Source of the DNA: Pseudarthrobacter defluvii
Lineage (GTDB): Bacteria; Actinomycetota; Actinomycetes; Actinomycetales; Micrococcaceae
NCBI RefSeq assembly: GCF_030816725.1
Contig: NZ_JAUSYG010000001.1
Span: forward strand, 1,612,001 to 1,676,000
Direction: 5' to 3'
Length of the DNA stretch: 64,000 nucleotides
Shown here: positions 21,677 to 30,843 of the stretch, in pieces
How positions within the stretch are numbered: position 1 is the first letter of the stretch
Layout of the letters: each line of letters starts with the position of its first letter
Notes under the pieces: generated by a model
Told to the model about the DNA's origin: nothing
Seen by the model: the letters and a program-made list of their open reading frames with translations, nothing else
Databases searched by the model: none
Made by a program: the position numbers and the translations under genes

Positions 21677-22552
21677 ATGACCGCAGCAACCAGCAGCCAG
21701 GATCTTCTTCCTGCCGACCTCGCCATGGGCACCGTGATGCTCAAGGTGGGCGACATGAAGGTCATGACCGACTACTACCAGCGCGCGCTGGGCCTCGAGG
21801 TGGTGGCTGAGCAGGACGGCGGGCTGTACCTCGGCAGGCTTGCCAGGCCGCTGGTCCACCTGGCGCCGGCGCCGGGGCTGAACCTTCCCGGCAGGGGAGA
21901 GGCAGGCCTGTTCCACACTGCCCTGCTGTTCGAGGACCAGGCATCGCTGGCTGCCACCGTTGCCACGGCGGCGCAGTATGAGCCGCGGTCCTTCACCGGC
22001 AGCGCCGACCACCTGGTGAGCGAGGCCTTCTACTTCACTGACCCGGAAGGCAACGGCATCGAGCTGTACTGGGACCGGCCGCGCAGCAACTGGTCCTGGA
22101 ACGGGACGGACGTTGTCATGGACAGCCTCGCCCTGCCGCCGCAGCGGTACCTTGAGCAGTACCTCACGGAGCAATCCCTGGAAGGCCAGCGGCAGACGTC
22201 CGCGGGCGTGGGGCACGTTCACCTCCAGGTGGGGGACGTCCAGACCGCCCGGGACTTCTACGTGGGGACCCTCGGCTTCGAAAAGACCGCAGGATGGCAC
22301 GGGCAGGCACTGTTCGTCTCCGCCGGCCGCTATCACCACCACATGGCCATGAACGTCTGGAACAGCCGCGGCGCCGGCCCGCGCAAGGACACGCTGGGGC
22401 TCGGCGAAGTGCTGATTGAAGTCCCAGCCGGGGACGACGTCGGCGCGCTGGCTGACCGCCTCAAGGTCGCCGGAGTGCCCTCGCACCACACCGGTGCCGA
22501 GCTCCGCTTCGAGGACCCGTGGCGCAACCGGATCCGGGTGGCCGTCCGCTGA
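21677..22552 (+). CDS. Glyoxalase/extradiol dioxygenase family protein (CatE-like)
   Basis: The 291-aa protein carries two vicinal-oxygen-chelate halves: TVMLKVGDMKVMTDYYQRALG near residue 20 and HVHLQVGDVQTARDFYVGTLG near 180, with metal ligands expected at HVHLQV, HHMAMNVW and an ELYWDRP-type glutamate. This is the layout of CatE-type catechol 2,3-dioxygenases, which cleave quinols or catechols. I chose the ATG at 21677 behind AAGGAG; a 15-codon upstream extension lacks conservation. The real substrate is unknown, and glyoxalase-like functions are possible. Confidence 0.8.
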   Translation: MTAATSSQDLLPADLAMGTVMLKVGDMKVMTDYYQRALGLEVVAEQDGGLYLGRLARPLVHLAPAPGLNLPGRGEAGLFHTALLFEDQASLAATVATAAQYEPRSFTGSADHLVSEAFYFTDPEGNGIELYWDRPRSNWSWNGTDVVMDSLALPPQRYLEQYLTEQSLEGQRQTSAGVGHVHLQVGDVQTARDFYVGTLGFEKTAGWHGQALFVSAGRYHHHMAMNVWNSRGAGPRKDTLGLGEVLIEVPAGDDVGALADRLKVAGVPSHHTGAELRFEDPWRNRIRVAVR

Positions 22553-22695
22553 CGGGCGGCTTGCCCGGCAGCGTGCGGCGCGAAGCGGGCCACTGCATGC
22601 AGCGGCAGCATTGCAGCCACTAGGCTGATGGCGTACGGCCGGGCTGCAGGAAGCGCCCGGCGCGCAGTTCCGCCAACGGAAGAAGGACACCCGCC

Positions 22696-23151
22696 ATGGG
22701 CTTCACCGAGATTTTTGTCGCCACCCATGATGCAGCGCTGAAACGCGCCGGCATCCTTGACGAAGGAACCGGCTCCGCGGCGGATGGCGTTGCCGCCGGC
22801 CAGGGGGTGCGGATCCGGGGGATCAGCGACTTCGAGGTCGAGCAACTGGGTGACCTGGCCGGGACCGCCGTCCATGCCGGCGGGGCAGACTATGAGCTGA
22901 CCATGGTGGACGTCTCCAGCGACTCCCTCCTTGCCGTCCCGCCTGCCATGGTCCGCGCCCTGGCAGACCTGCTCACCTACGAAACAGAAGGCGAGGGCAA
23001 CGTCCTCGACGACGTCGCCGAACAGTGGGCTGCCCAGGAGGATATGCCGTTCAACGCGGGACAGGCGCGGACCTACGTGCAGCAACTGGCGGAACTCGCT
23101 GCCGGAATCGACGATTCCGAACGGACCGGGCTGTACGTCTGGTCCGCTTGA
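22696..23151 (+). CDS. Conserved hypothetical protein, 151 aa
   Basis: I do not recognise this protein. It starts at ATG behind AAGGA and is acidic and soluble, with no signal peptide or membrane segment. The middle (residues 30-75) looks beta-rich and the C-terminal half helical ([27 protein letters not shown]). GC-biased codon use and a clear ribosome site support it as a real gene. A TAGGCT hexamer near 22621 may be its -10. It stands alone ahead of rpsP. Confidence 0.7.
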   Translation: MGFTEIFVATHDAALKRAGILDEGTGSAADGVAAGQGVRIRGISDFEVEQLGDLAGTAVHAGGADYELTMVDVSSDSLLAVPPAMVRALADLLTYETEGEGNVLDDVAEQWAAQEDMPFNAGQARTYVQQLAELAAGIDDSERTGLYVWSA

Positions 23152-23160
23152 GCCGCCAAG

Positions 23161-23189
23161 TCGAAATAACGCCGCTCATCTGGCACAAT
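23161..23189 (+). promoter_or_regulatory. Putative promoter of the rpsP operon
   Basis: TCGAAA at 23161-23166, a 17-base spacer and CACAAT at 23184-23189, about 130 bases before rpsP. The -10 region GGCACAATAA is shared with the promoter candidates ahead of rplS and the DUF3145 gene. Confidence 0.5.
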
Positions 23190-23321
23190 AAACAGGTACT
23201 CGATTCGCGCGGCCCCTCTCTCCGTGTCCGGATCCTGTCCTTCGAGCCCGCAAGTACGGCCCGCCCCACGGGTGCAGAAAGCCGGGTTTACCCCTTTTCT
23301 GAAACAGGAGTGACCACAAAA

Positions 23322-23744
23322 GTGGCCGTAAAGATTCGCCTTAAGCGCTTCGGCAAGATGCGCGCCCCGTACTACCGCATCGTCGTCGCGGACTCACGCA
23401 CCAAGCGTGACGGCCGTGCCATCGAGGAAATCGGCAAGTACCACCCAACCGAAGAGCCCTCATACATCGAGGTCAACTCCGAGCGTGCGCAGTACTGGCT
23501 CTCCGTCGGCGCCCAGCCGTCCGAGCAGGTTGCTGCGATCCTGAAGATCACCGGTGACTGGCAGAAGTTCAAGGGCCTGCCGGGCCAGGAAGGCACCCTC
23601 AAGACCAAGGTCGAGAAGGAAGCCTTCGTTGCCCCCGAGAAGGGCTCGGTCATCATCCCGGAAGCCATCACCAAGAAGGCATCCAAGTCTGACGCTGCCG
23701 AGGCCCCGGCCGACGCCGAAGCTGAGACCACCGAGGCTGAGTAG
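23322..23744 (+). CDS. rpsP: Ribosomal protein bS16
   Basis: bS16 is a small-subunit assembly protein. The 140-aa product begins [20 protein letters not shown], the family N-terminus, and ends in the Ala/Glu-rich tail typical of actinobacterial S16. I chose the GTG at 23322, 11 bases after AGGAG; an upstream GTG at 23310 overlaps that site and is less likely. It heads the rpsP-khpA-rimM-trmD cluster. Confidence 0.96.
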   Translation: MAVKIRLKRFGKMRAPYYRIVVADSRTKRDGRAIEEIGKYHPTEEPSYIEVNSERAQYWLSVGAQPSEQVAAILKITGDWQKFKGLPGQEGTLKTKVEKEAFVAPEKGSVIIPEAITKKASKSDAAEAPADAEAETTEAE

Positions 23745-23745
23745 A

Positions 23746-23988
23746 TTGCTGGCAGAAGCGCTGGAGCACCTGGTCCGCGGAATCGTCGATTCCCCGGATG
23801 ACGTCAAGGTCAGTTCGAAGAACAACCGCCGCGGGGACACCCTCGAGGTGCGCGTTCACCAGGACGACCTGGGACGGGTGATCGGCCGCCAGGGCCGCAC
23901 GGCCCGCGCATTGCGCACCGTGGTGGCAGCACTGGCCGGCGGCGAACCGGTACGGGTCGACGTTGTCGATACCGACCGCCGCCGCTGA
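23746..23988 (+). CDS. khpA: KH-domain RNA-binding protein KhpA
   Basis: KhpA is a small RNA-binding protein that works with KhpB in RNA and division control in Gram-positive bacteria. The 80-aa protein has one KH domain with the GxxG loop in GRVIGRQGRTARALR. The TTG start lies one base after the rpsP stop and gives LLAEALEHLVRGIVD, the usual N-terminus of this family. Translation is probably coupled to rpsP. Confidence 0.9.
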   Translation: MLAEALEHLVRGIVDSPDDVKVSSKNNRRGDTLEVRVHQDDLGRVIGRQGRTARALRTVVAALAGGEPVRVDVVDTDRRR

Positions 23989-24013
23989 GCGCTCGGCAAC
24001 ATCCAGTTTTTGC

Positions 24014-24047
24014 TCCGGCCCCTCCACCACCAGGTGGAGGGGCCGGA
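24014..24047 (+). terminator. Hairpin between khpA and rimM (attenuator or terminator)
   Basis: A perfect 15-base stem, 24014-24028 with 24033-24047, encloses the loop ACCA. CTGCTTTC follows, with only a short T run. It sits inside the operon, 26 bases after khpA, so it may reduce rather than stop expression of rimM-trmD. Confidence 0.7.
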
Positions 24048-24089
24048 CTGCTTTCACCAGAAACACCACAACCCGGAACAGAGGAACAC

Positions 24090-24638
24090 ATGCAGCTTCA
24101 GGTGGCGCGGATCGGCAAGCCGCACGGCATTCGCGGGGAAGTCACGGTACAGGTCCTGACCGACGCCCCGGAGGACCGTTTCGTGCCCGGCACGCAATTC
24201 GTGGTTGAGCCTGCGGCATCAGGCCCCCTAACCGTGAGCAGTGCCCGCTGGAACAAGGACATCCTGCTGCTCGGCTTCGAGGAAGTAGCGGACCGCAACC
24301 AGGCTGAGACCCTCCGCGGAGCCAAGCTGTTCATTGAAACCGAAGAGCTTGACGAGGACGACGACGATGAGGGCTGGTACGAGCACGAACTCGTCGGCCT
24401 GGAGGCGCGGATCGGTTCCCGGGTGGTGGGCAAGGTAACGGCGCTGAACACCATGCCAGTCCAGGACCTGCTCATGATCACCACCCCCGGCGGCGAAGAA
24501 ATCCTCATCCCGTTCGTGGAACAGATCGTGCCCGAGGTCAACATCGAGGAAGGCTACATCCTCCTCACCCCGCCGGACGGACTCTTCGAACTCAACTCCG
24601 ACGAAGCCGCCGCCCCGGAAACGGAAGGCAGGGACTAG
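24090..24638 (+). CDS. rimM: Ribosome maturation factor RimM
   Basis: RimM assists 30S head assembly by binding S19. The 182-aa protein has the N-terminal RimM domain (LQVARIGKPHGIRGEVTVQ) and a C-terminal PRC-barrel (LVGLEARIGSRVVGKVTAL, LIPFVEQIVPEVN). GAGGAACAC precedes the ATG. trmD begins on the base after the stop. Confidence 0.95.
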   Translation: MQLQVARIGKPHGIRGEVTVQVLTDAPEDRFVPGTQFVVEPAASGPLTVSSARWNKDILLLGFEEVADRNQAETLRGAKLFIETEELDEDDDDEGWYEHELVGLEARIGSRVVGKVTALNTMPVQDLLMITTPGGEEILIPFVEQIVPEVNIEEGYILLTPPDGLFELNSDEAAAPETEGRD

Positions 24639-25448
24639 ATGCGGATCGACGTCGTCAGCATCTTTCCCGAGTACCTTGCCCCGCTTGAACTTTCGCTGAT
24701 CGGCAAGGCACGCCAGGACGGGATCCTGGACCTGCACGTCCACGACCTGCGCAGCTTCACCACCGACAAGCACCGCTCCGTGGACGACACCCCGTATGGG
24801 GGCGGCGCCGGAATGGTCATGAAGCCCGAACCCTGGGCACAGGCCCTCACCGCCGTTGCGGACGGGCGCCCGGACCCGGAACGCAAACCCGTGCTGATCG
24901 TTCCGTCCCCGGCGGGGGAGCGGTTCACCCAGGCCCTCGCCTACGAGCTGGCCGAGGAGCAGCACCTGGCGTTTGCCTGCGGACGGTACGAAGGCATCGA
25001 TGAACGCGTCATCGAATGGGCACAGGAACACTTCACCGTCCGGCCCGTCAGCCTGGGCGACTACGTGCTCAACGGCGGGGAGGTGGCAGTCCTGGCCATG
25101 GTGGAGGCCATCGGCCGCCTGCTCCCGGGGGTGGTGGGCAACCCCGAGTCCCTGGTGGAGGAATCCCACTCCGACGGGCTCCTGGAGTACCCGGTCTACA
25201 CCAAGCCCTCCGTCTGGCGGGACCGCGAAGTGCCCCCGGTGCTCCTCAGCGGCAACCACGGCCGGATCGCCCAGTGGCGCCGCCACGAACAGTACCGCCG
25301 GACCGCGGAGCGCCGTCCGGACCTGCTGGAAGGGTTCGACGCCGGCAGCCTCCCCCGTGCCGACCGCACCGAGCTGCACAGCCTGGGCTACGACGTCGAG
25401 GACGGCCGCCTGGTCCGCCGCCCGGAGCCCGGCGCAGCACAGGCATAA
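24639..25448 (+). CDS. trmD: tRNA (guanine-N1-)-methyltransferase TrmD
   Basis: TrmD methylates G37 of tRNAs next to the anticodon, which prevents frameshifts. The 269-aa SPOUT enzyme shows [29 protein letters not shown], the knot segment [13 protein letters not shown] and [13 protein letters not shown]. The start follows rimM with no gap. Confidence 0.97.
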   Translation: MRIDVVSIFPEYLAPLELSLIGKARQDGILDLHVHDLRSFTTDKHRSVDDTPYGGGAGMVMKPEPWAQALTAVADGRPDPERKPVLIVPSPAGERFTQALAYELAEEQHLAFACGRYEGIDERVIEWAQEHFTVRPVSLGDYVLNGGEVAVLAMVEAIGRLLPGVVGNPESLVEESHSDGLLEYPVYTKPSVWRDREVPPVLLSGNHGRIAQWRRHEQYRRTAERRPDLLEGFDAGSLPRADRTELHSLGYDVEDGRLVRRPEPGAAQA

Positions 25449-25459
25449 CGGCGGCGGAA

Positions 25460-25488
25460 TTGGCGTAACCCTGCTGCTGTGGCAAAAT
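25460..25488 (+). promoter_or_regulatory. Putative promoter of rplS
   Basis: TTGGCG at 25460-25465, a 17-base spacer and CAAAAT at 25483-25488. It lies in the 236-base trmD-rplS gap, about 200 bases before the rplS start, leaving a long 5' leader of unknown role. Confidence 0.55.
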
Positions 25489-25684
25489 TAACCCTTGTGT
25501 CTGCTGGGTCCGCACCTGCCACAGGGGGTAGCGCGGCCAACAGCCTGACAACCGGCCCCATCAACCCTTGAAGCGGCCGGACCACTTTTACTTCGGCGGC
25601 GATGCCCGGCCTGCTTTCCAGCGGGCCGACTTGCCTGCCGTGACCCAAAGTGAATGACCTGTGGCGTTCACCAGGAGTGCAATC

Positions 25685-26044
25685 ATGCATATTCTCGATT
25701 CCGTCGATGCATCCTCGCTGCGCAACGATGTTCCCGAATTCCGCGCGGGCGACACCCTCAAGGTGCACGTGAACATCATCGAAGGCAAGAACACCCGTGT
25801 CCAGGTCTTCCAGGGCTTCGTCCTGGGCCGCCAGGGCGACGGCGTGCGCGAAACCTTCACCGTCCGCAAGGTCTCCTTCGGTGTCGGCGTGGAGCGTACC
25901 TTCCCGGTGCACTCCCCGATCATCGAAAAGATCGAGGTTGTCACCAAGGGTGACGTCCGCCGCGCCAAGCTGTACTACATGCGTGCACTGCGCGGTAAGG
26001 CCGCCAAGATCAAGGAAAAGCGCGACTTCAGCTCCGCCAAGTAA
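25685..26044 (+). CDS. rplS: Ribosomal protein bL19
   Basis: bL19 sits at the 30S-50S interface. The 119-aa protein shows the family features [54 protein letters not shown] and a basic end. I chose ATG at 25685, 7 bases after AGGAG; an upstream GTG at 25661 adds eight unconserved residues. Confidence 0.97.
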   Translation: MHILDSVDASSLRNDVPEFRAGDTLKVHVNIIEGKNTRVQVFQGFVLGRQGDGVRETFTVRKVSFGVGVERTFPVHSPIIEKIEVVTKGDVRRAKLYYMRALRGKAAKIKEKRDFSSAK

Positions 26045-26129
26045 GTCCTGCCCGGACTTACCGCCAGGCTGCAGCGCGGCCGTAGCCGGCAAGCGCCGGA
26101 GCAATGCCCCAGCGCCAGGATACGGACCT

Positions 26130-26807
26130 ATGCACCAGACAAAACGCCAGCCCCGCAAAAAGGGCTGGCGTTTTGTTGTTGTTGCCCTGGTCCTGGCGCT
26201 TGCCATCAGCGGGGTGGTCCGGTCCCTGTGGCTGGACGTTTACTTCATTCCCTCGGAGTCCATGGAGCCGCTCCTCCAAGGCGGGGACCGCATCCTGGTC
26301 TCGCGCACGGACTTCCAGTCCGAACCAATCCGGCATGGCGACGTGGTGGTTTTTGACGGCCGCGGCAGCTTCGCGCCGCTCAACAGCGGCAAAGGCCCGG
26401 TGGTGGATGCCGCCGCGTCCGCCCTGCAATGGCTAGGTCTCGCCGGCAGCGACACAACCTACGTCAAACGCGCCATCGGACTTCCAGGCGACACAGTGGT
26501 GTGCTGCGACGCCGCCGGCAAGGTCACCGTGAACGGGGTGGCCCTGGACGAACCCTACGTCTTCCCGGGGGACGTGCCCAGCATCCAGAAATTCAGCACC
26601 GTGGTTCCCGAAGGCAGGCTGTGGCTGATGGGGGACCATCGCTCGCTGTCCGCCGACTCCCGCAGCCTCCTCGGTGCCCCTGGCGGCGGGCTGGTGCCGG
26701 TGGACCGGGTGATTGGCCGGCCGGTCCAGATCCTTTGGCCCCTTGATAGATTTGCTCCTGTAGCCCGGCCGCCCGCAGCGGGGCCCACAACACAGAACGG
26801 ACGGTAA
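26130..26807 (+). CDS. lepB: Signal peptidase I (first of two)
   Basis: Type I signal peptidase cuts signal peptides from exported proteins on the outer face of the membrane. The 225-aa protein has a basic N-terminus, one TM segment (about 16-32), the catalytic serine in IPSESMEPLL, the catalytic lysine in TYVKRAIGLPGD and the box GDHRSLSADSR. ATG at 26130 is the only start that keeps the basic N-region and the membrane anchor. A perfect hairpin covers codons 4-16. It abuts a second lepB by TAAATG. Confidence 0.93.
   Translation: MHQTKRQPRKKGWRFVVVALVLALAISGVVRSLWLDVYFIPSESMEPLLQGGDRILVSRTDFQSEPIRHGDVVVFDGRGSFAPLNSGKGPVVDAAASALQWLGLAGSDTTYVKRAIGLPGDTVVCCDAAGKVTVNGVALDEPYVFPGDVPSIQKFSTVVPEGRLWLMGDHRSLSADSRSLLGAPGGGLVPVDRVIGRPVQILWPLDRFAPVARPPAAGPTTQNGR
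26139..26176 (+). terminator. Terminator-like hairpin after rplS, inside the lepB start
   Basis: A perfect 15-base stem, 26139-26153 with 26162-26176, has an 8-base loop and runs into GTTTTGTTGTTGTTG. It looks like an intrinsic terminator for rplS but lies within the first codons of lepB, so it may also act on lepB mRNA. Confidence 0.75.
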
Positions 26808-27635
26808 ATGCCCGAGAACCACGCGCGGAAACCCGAACCGCGCCATGACGGCGTTTCCCAGACGCCGGCCGTTCCAACTTCCTCCGCGCCGGGTGACGGC
26901 ACGGAAGCGGCAGCACCCCCCAACCGGCGGAACCGGGCAGGGTCGAAGGGTGCGGTCAAGCCGGCCGGCAATCCCTTGCTGGGCTGGCTGAAGGAAATCG
27001 CCACAGTAGTGGTCATTGCGGTGGTGCTGTCCTTCCTCATCAAGACCTTCCTGTTCCGGGCCTTCTTCATCCCCTCCGAATCCATGGTGAACACCCTCGA
27101 TGTGGACGACCGGATCTTCGTTAACCTCCTGGTTCCCGAACCGTTTGCGCTCAGCCGCGGGGACGTTGTGGTCTTCCGTGACACCAAGGGCTGGCTGCCG
27201 CCGGCCCCGGCCAAGACGGAGGGGCCGTTCACCTGGGTCCAGGACGGCCTGACGTTTGTTGGCCTCCTGCCGGACAACTCGGAGCAGCACCTGGTCAAAC
27301 GGGTCATCGGGCTGCCGGGGGATCACGTGGTCTGCTGTGACGCCGGCGGTAAACTGACCATTAACGGGACCGCCATCGACGAGGCCTACATCAACCCCGC
27401 CGAGGTCCCGCAGGTCCGCAACTTTGACGTCACCGTCCCGGAAGGCAAGGTGTGGGTGATGGGTGACAACCGGAACCACTCCGCGGATTCCCGTGCGCAC
27501 ATGGAGACGGACGGCGGATTCATCGACCTCAAGGACCTCGAAGGCAAAGCCGCCGTCATCGCCTGGCCGCTGAACAGGATCAAGACCCTGGACAACTACC
27601 CGGACGTGTTCAAGAACGTCCCGGCGGCGCACTGA
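26808..27635 (+). CDS. lepB: Signal peptidase I (second of two)
   Basis: A 275-aa type I signal peptidase. A polar, Pro/Ala-rich cytoplasmic N-terminus of about 55 residues precedes one TM segment (about 62-82, [20 protein letters not shown]). Then come the catalytic serine in [10 protein letters not shown], the catalytic lysine in [12 protein letters not shown] and the box [11 protein letters not shown]. The start is the ATG right after the upstream lepB stop. The two copies differ clearly in their middle regions, so they are old paralogues rather than a recent duplication, and may cut different substrates. Confidence 0.95.
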   Translation: MPENHARKPEPRHDGVSQTPAVPTSSAPGDGTEAAAPPNRRNRAGSKGAVKPAGNPLLGWLKEIATVVVIAVVLSFLIKTFLFRAFFIPSESMVNTLDVDDRIFVNLLVPEPFALSRGDVVVFRDTKGWLPPAPAKTEGPFTWVQDGLTFVGLLPDNSEQHLVKRVIGLPGDHVVCCDAGGKLTINGTAIDEAYINPAEVPQVRNFDVTVPEGKVWVMGDNRNHSADSRAHMETDGGFIDLKDLEGKAAVIAWPLNRIKTLDNYPDVFKNVPAAH

Positions 27636-27637
27636 CC

Positions 27638-28459
27638 ATGTCCCCGGCAGTTCAGGCGTCCCCGGACGTGCAGGCTCCCCGGCCAGCGCAGGCTCCCCGG
27701 CCAGCGAAGACGCGTGCCGGCTCCAAGCCGCCCGCACGCGGTGCCAAGGCGCCCACTTTGCGGCATGAACGGACCTTCAAGGCCCAGGGCGTACGGTTCC
27801 TGGCCGGCGTCGATGAGGTGGGCCGCGGTGCCCTCGCCGGCCCTGTCAGTGTGGGAATCGCCGTCGTTGACCTGGAACGCCAGAAACCGCTGGCAGGCGT
27901 GCGGGACAGCAAGCTGCTCAGCCCCGCGGAGCGTGAACGGCTTGAACCCCTGGTGCGGCGCTGGTGCGTTGCCTCTGCGGTGGGACACGCCAGCGCGGGC
28001 GAAATCGACTCGCTCGGCATCATCGCCGCCCTGCGGCTGGCAGGAACCCGGGCCTGGGGAAGCATCGTGGGCGCCGGAATCACCCCCGAGGCCGTGCTGC
28101 TGGACGGGAGCCACAACTGGCTCTCCCCGGCGGAGCAGCTGTCCCTGTTTGACCAGCCCGTGCTGGAGGCTGGGTGCGAGGCGCCGGTCCACACAAAGGT
28201 CAAAGCGGACATGCAGTGCCTCAGCGTGGCGGCCGCCAGTGTCATCGCCAAGGTGGAGCGGGACCGGCTGATGCGGGAACTGCACACCGAATATCCCGAT
28301 TACGGCTGGGACATCAACAAGGGGTACGCTACCGCGGCCCACCGGAACGTGCTCCGCGCTGCCGGCCCCACGGCCTACCACCGGGTCAGCTGGCGGCTGC
28401 TGGGCGGGGAGCTGCAGGGCGCTCAGGCCCCTGACGGGGACGGGCCGTACGACGACTGA
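27638..28459 (+). CDS. rnhB: Ribonuclease HII
   Basis: RNase HII removes ribonucleotides from DNA and RNA-DNA hybrids. The 273-aa protein has the catalytic motif [12 protein letters not shown], a third acidic site in LLDGSHNWL, and [20 protein letters not shown]. The first 45 residues are a Pro/Ala/Lys-rich extension with a short repeat ([13 protein letters not shown]) absent from the core family. The start is 2 bases after lepB. Confidence 0.95.
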   Translation: MSPAVQASPDVQAPRPAQAPRPAKTRAGSKPPARGAKAPTLRHERTFKAQGVRFLAGVDEVGRGALAGPVSVGIAVVDLERQKPLAGVRDSKLLSPAERERLEPLVRRWCVASAVGHASAGEIDSLGIIAALRLAGTRAWGSIVGAGITPEAVLLDGSHNWLSPAEQLSLFDQPVLEAGCEAPVHTKVKADMQCLSVAAASVIAKVERDRLMRELHTEYPDYGWDINKGYATAAHRNVLRAAGPTAYHRVSWRLLGGELQGAQAPDGDGPYDD

Positions 28460-28508
28460 CGCCCGCCGTCCGGCGCCAGCCGTGCCGGACATGGTGCAAG
28501 ATGGAAGC

Positions 28509-28835
28509 ATGAGTGCTGAAGATCTTGAGAACTATGAAACAGACATGGAGCTTCAGCTCTATCGTGAATACCGCGACGTCGTCGGCCTGTTCAGCTACGT
28601 TGTCGAGACCGAGCGCCGCTTTTACCTGGCCAACCACGTGGACCTCCAGGCCCGCAGCGCTGACGGCGAGGTCTACTTCGACCTGACCCTCCAGGATGCC
28701 TGGGTATGGGACGTTTACCGCTCGGCCCGGTTCGTCAAAAGCGTGAGGGTCCTGACCTTCAAGGACGTCAACGTCGAGGAACTGCCCCGCAACGAGGAAC
28801 TGGCGCTGCCCAAGGACGTGGACCTGGGGAACTAG
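28509..28835 (+). CDS. DUF2469 family protein
   Basis: A 108-aa acidic protein of a family conserved in actinobacteria next to rnhB; function unknown. It starts MSAEDLENYETDMELQLYRE, and the middle has VVETERRFYLANHVDLQAR. I chose the internal ATG at 28509 behind GGAAGC, because family members start at this point; the longer frame from 28482 adds nine residues. Confidence 0.9.
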   Translation: MSAEDLENYETDMELQLYREYRDVVGLFSYVVETERRFYLANHVDLQARSADGEVYFDLTLQDAWVWDVYRSARFVKSVRVLTFKDVNVEELPRNEELALPKDVDLGN

Positions 28836-28864
28836 CATCCCCGGGGGAACCGGACTTCCCCTCC

Positions 28865-28903
28865 ACAGAAGGCTCCTGTCCACATAGGGCAGGGGCCTTC
28901 TGT
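28865..28903 (+). terminator. Hairpin after the DUF2469 gene
   Basis: Arms 28865-28881 and 28887-28903 pair over 17 bases including two G-U pairs, with a 5-base loop. It ends about 42 bases before yraN, so yraN-comM-dprA may form a separate unit. Confidence 0.65.
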
Positions 28904-28945
28904 CCTCTGTGGACCTCCGCCGCCAGGCTGGTTGCGGAGGTAGAC

Positions 28946-29302
28946 ATGAAATCGAAAGACCTGTTGGGCAGGCGCGGCGAGGACCTCGCCGCATGCTTCC
29001 TTGAAGCTTTGGGCATGCTGGTGGTGGAGCGCAACTGGCGGTGCGCTGAGGGTGAGATCGACATCGTCGCCCTCGATGGTGACGCACTGGTCATCGCCGA
29101 AGTCAAAACCCGCCGCTCCCTGGACTATGGCCACCCGTTCGAGGCGGTGGGCCCGGAAAAGCTGGCACGGCTGCACCGCCTGGGCGCCGCATGGTGCCGC
29201 GACCGGGAACTGCGCATGCCGCTGCGCCGCGTGGACGTCATCGCCGTGGTGGACGACGGCGGCGGGGAACCGGTGGTGGAACACCTCAAGGGCGTGGGGT
29301 GA
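28946..29302 (+). CDS. yraN: YraN/UPF0102 family protein
   Basis: A 118-aa protein with a restriction-endonuclease-like (Holliday junction resolvase type) fold: GRRGEDLAACFLE, then EGEIDIVALDGDALVIAEVK with the D-E-K catalytic pattern. Its biological role is not settled. GCGGAGG precedes the ATG. The stop overlaps the comM start (TGATG). Confidence 0.92.
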   Translation: MKSKDLLGRRGEDLAACFLEALGMLVVERNWRCAEGEIDIVALDGDALVIAEVKTRRSLDYGHPFEAVGPEKLARLHRLGAAWCRDRELRMPLRRVDVIAVVDDGGGEPVVEHLKGVG

Positions 29303-30843
29303 TGGCGCTCGGCCGCACGTACTCCATCGCGCTGGTGGGACTCAATGGCTACATGGTTGAAGTTGAGGCGGATATCGGCCAGACCCTGCCGGCCTTCGTC
29401 ATCCTGGGCCTGCCGGATGCTTCGCTGAACGAGGCCAGGGAGCGCATCCGCTCAGCGGCTAAGAACTCCGGCATCCCGCTCAGCCGCCGGAAGATCACCG
29501 CCAACCTCATTCCGGCCTCGCTGCCCAAGCGAGGCTCCGGTTTCGACCTCGCGGTGACCATGGCTGTGCTCCGGGCAGCGAATGACATCAAGCCCACCGG
29601 ACGCACCGTTTTCATCGCTGAATTGGGACTCGATGGAAGGCTGCGCCCCGTCCGGGGCATCCTGCCTGCAGTCATGGCCTCAGTCCAGGCCGGCTACCCG
29701 GAGATCGTGGTGGCACAGGCCAACCTTGCAGAGGCTTCCCTTGTCCCGGGCGCCGAGGTCCGCGGATACCGCACGCTCGCCCGGCTGGCCTTGGACTTCG
29801 GGGCTGATCCCCAGGAACTCGCCCTGGATTTCGAACCGGACGACGTCGATGATGACGCGGACGTGCCGCCATCGCCCGGGCCGTGTCCGGACATGGCAGA
29901 TGTCTCAGGCCAGGGCGACGCCCGCAGGGCATTGGAAGTCGCAGCCGCAGGGGCCCACCATCTGCTCCTCACGGGGCCCCCGGGCGCGGGCAAGACCATG
30001 CTGGCAGAGCGGCTGCCCGGACTGCTGCCGGATCTTGGCGACCATGAGTCCATGGAGGTCACGGCCATCCACTCGCTGTGCGGCCTGCCGGCCTCTTCGG
30101 TGCAGCTCCTGCGCCGGCCGCCCTTCGAGAACCCCCATCATTCAGCCACCGCTGCAGCCATCATCGGCGGCGGCTCGGGCCTGCCCAGGCCAGGCGCTGC
30201 TTCCAGGGCACACCGCGGCGTGCTCTTCCTTGACGAGGCGCCTGAATACGAACGGCGCGTCCTGGATGCCCTGCGGCAGCCGTTGGAGAGCGGCGAGCTG
30301 GTGATCCACCGGTCTGCCGGGACGGCAGCCTATCCGGCCCGGTTCCAGCTGGTGCTCGCCGCCAATCCCTGCCCCTGCGGCAAGGCATCGGGCAAGGGTC
30401 TGGACTGCACCTGTACGCCCATGATGCGCCGCCGGTACCTCGCCAGGATGTCCGGACCCCTGCTGGACCGGGTGGACATCCAGCTGCAGGTGGAACGGGT
30501 ATCGCTGGCCGAATTCGGACAAGCCGGTGCAGAAGAGGACACCGCATCCATAGCAGGCCGGGTGCTGGACGCCCGTGCCAGGCAGGCCGAACGCCTGCAC
30601 TGCTTCGGCCTGGAGACGAACTCGCAGGTGCCGGGGCGGGTCCTGCGCGGTGAACTCCGGCTTCCCCCGGCTGCCACCCGGATCCTGGACCAGTCACTGG
30701 AGCGCGGCGTGCTGACCGCCCGCGGGTATGACCGCGTGCTGCGGCTGGCCTGGACCTTGGCGGATCTGGGGCACCGGGACAAGCCGGACACAAACGACAT
30801 CGGGCAGGCGCTGGGCCTCCGGCAGGCGGCTGCGGCGGCATGA
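29302..30843 (+). CDS. comM: YifB/ComM family AAA+ ATPase (Mg chelatase-like)
   Basis: ComM is a hexameric helicase that promotes branch migration during integration of transforming DNA. The 513-aa protein begins MALGRTYSIALVGLNGYMVE, has an N-terminal Lon-like domain, Walker A TGPPGAGKTMLAERL near residue 225, Walker B GVLFLDEAPE, the cysteine cluster ANPCPCG...CTC, and the C-terminal Mg-chelatase region. The longer open frame upstream shadows yraN. comM-dprA adjacency is widespread. Confidence 0.94.
   Translation: MALGRTYSIALVGLNGYMVEVEADIGQTLPAFVILGLPDASLNEARERIRSAAKNSGIPLSRRKITANLIPASLPKRGSGFDLAVTMAVLRAANDIKPTGRTVFIAELGLDGRLRPVRGILPAVMASVQAGYPEIVVAQANLAEASLVPGAEVRGYRTLARLALDFGADPQELALDFEPDDVDDDADVPPSPGPCPDMADVSGQGDARRALEVAAAGAHHLLLTGPPGAGKTMLAERLPGLLPDLGDHESMEVTAIHSLCGLPASSVQLLRRPPFENPHHSATAAAIIGGGSGLPRPGAASRAHRGVLFLDEAPEYERRVLDALRQPLESGELVIHRSAGTAAYPARFQLVLAANPCPCGKASGKGLDCTCTPMMRRRYLARMSGPLLDRVDIQLQVERVSLAEFGQAGAEEDTASIAGRVLDARARQAERLHCFGLETNSQVPGRVLRGELRLPPAATRILDQSLERGVLTARGYDRVLRLAWTLADLGHRDKPDTNDIGQALGLRQAAAAA

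Noticed and set aside
25489..25684. L19 leader riboregulator
   Set aside because: The leader is long, but I see no strong hairpin or known leader motif in it.
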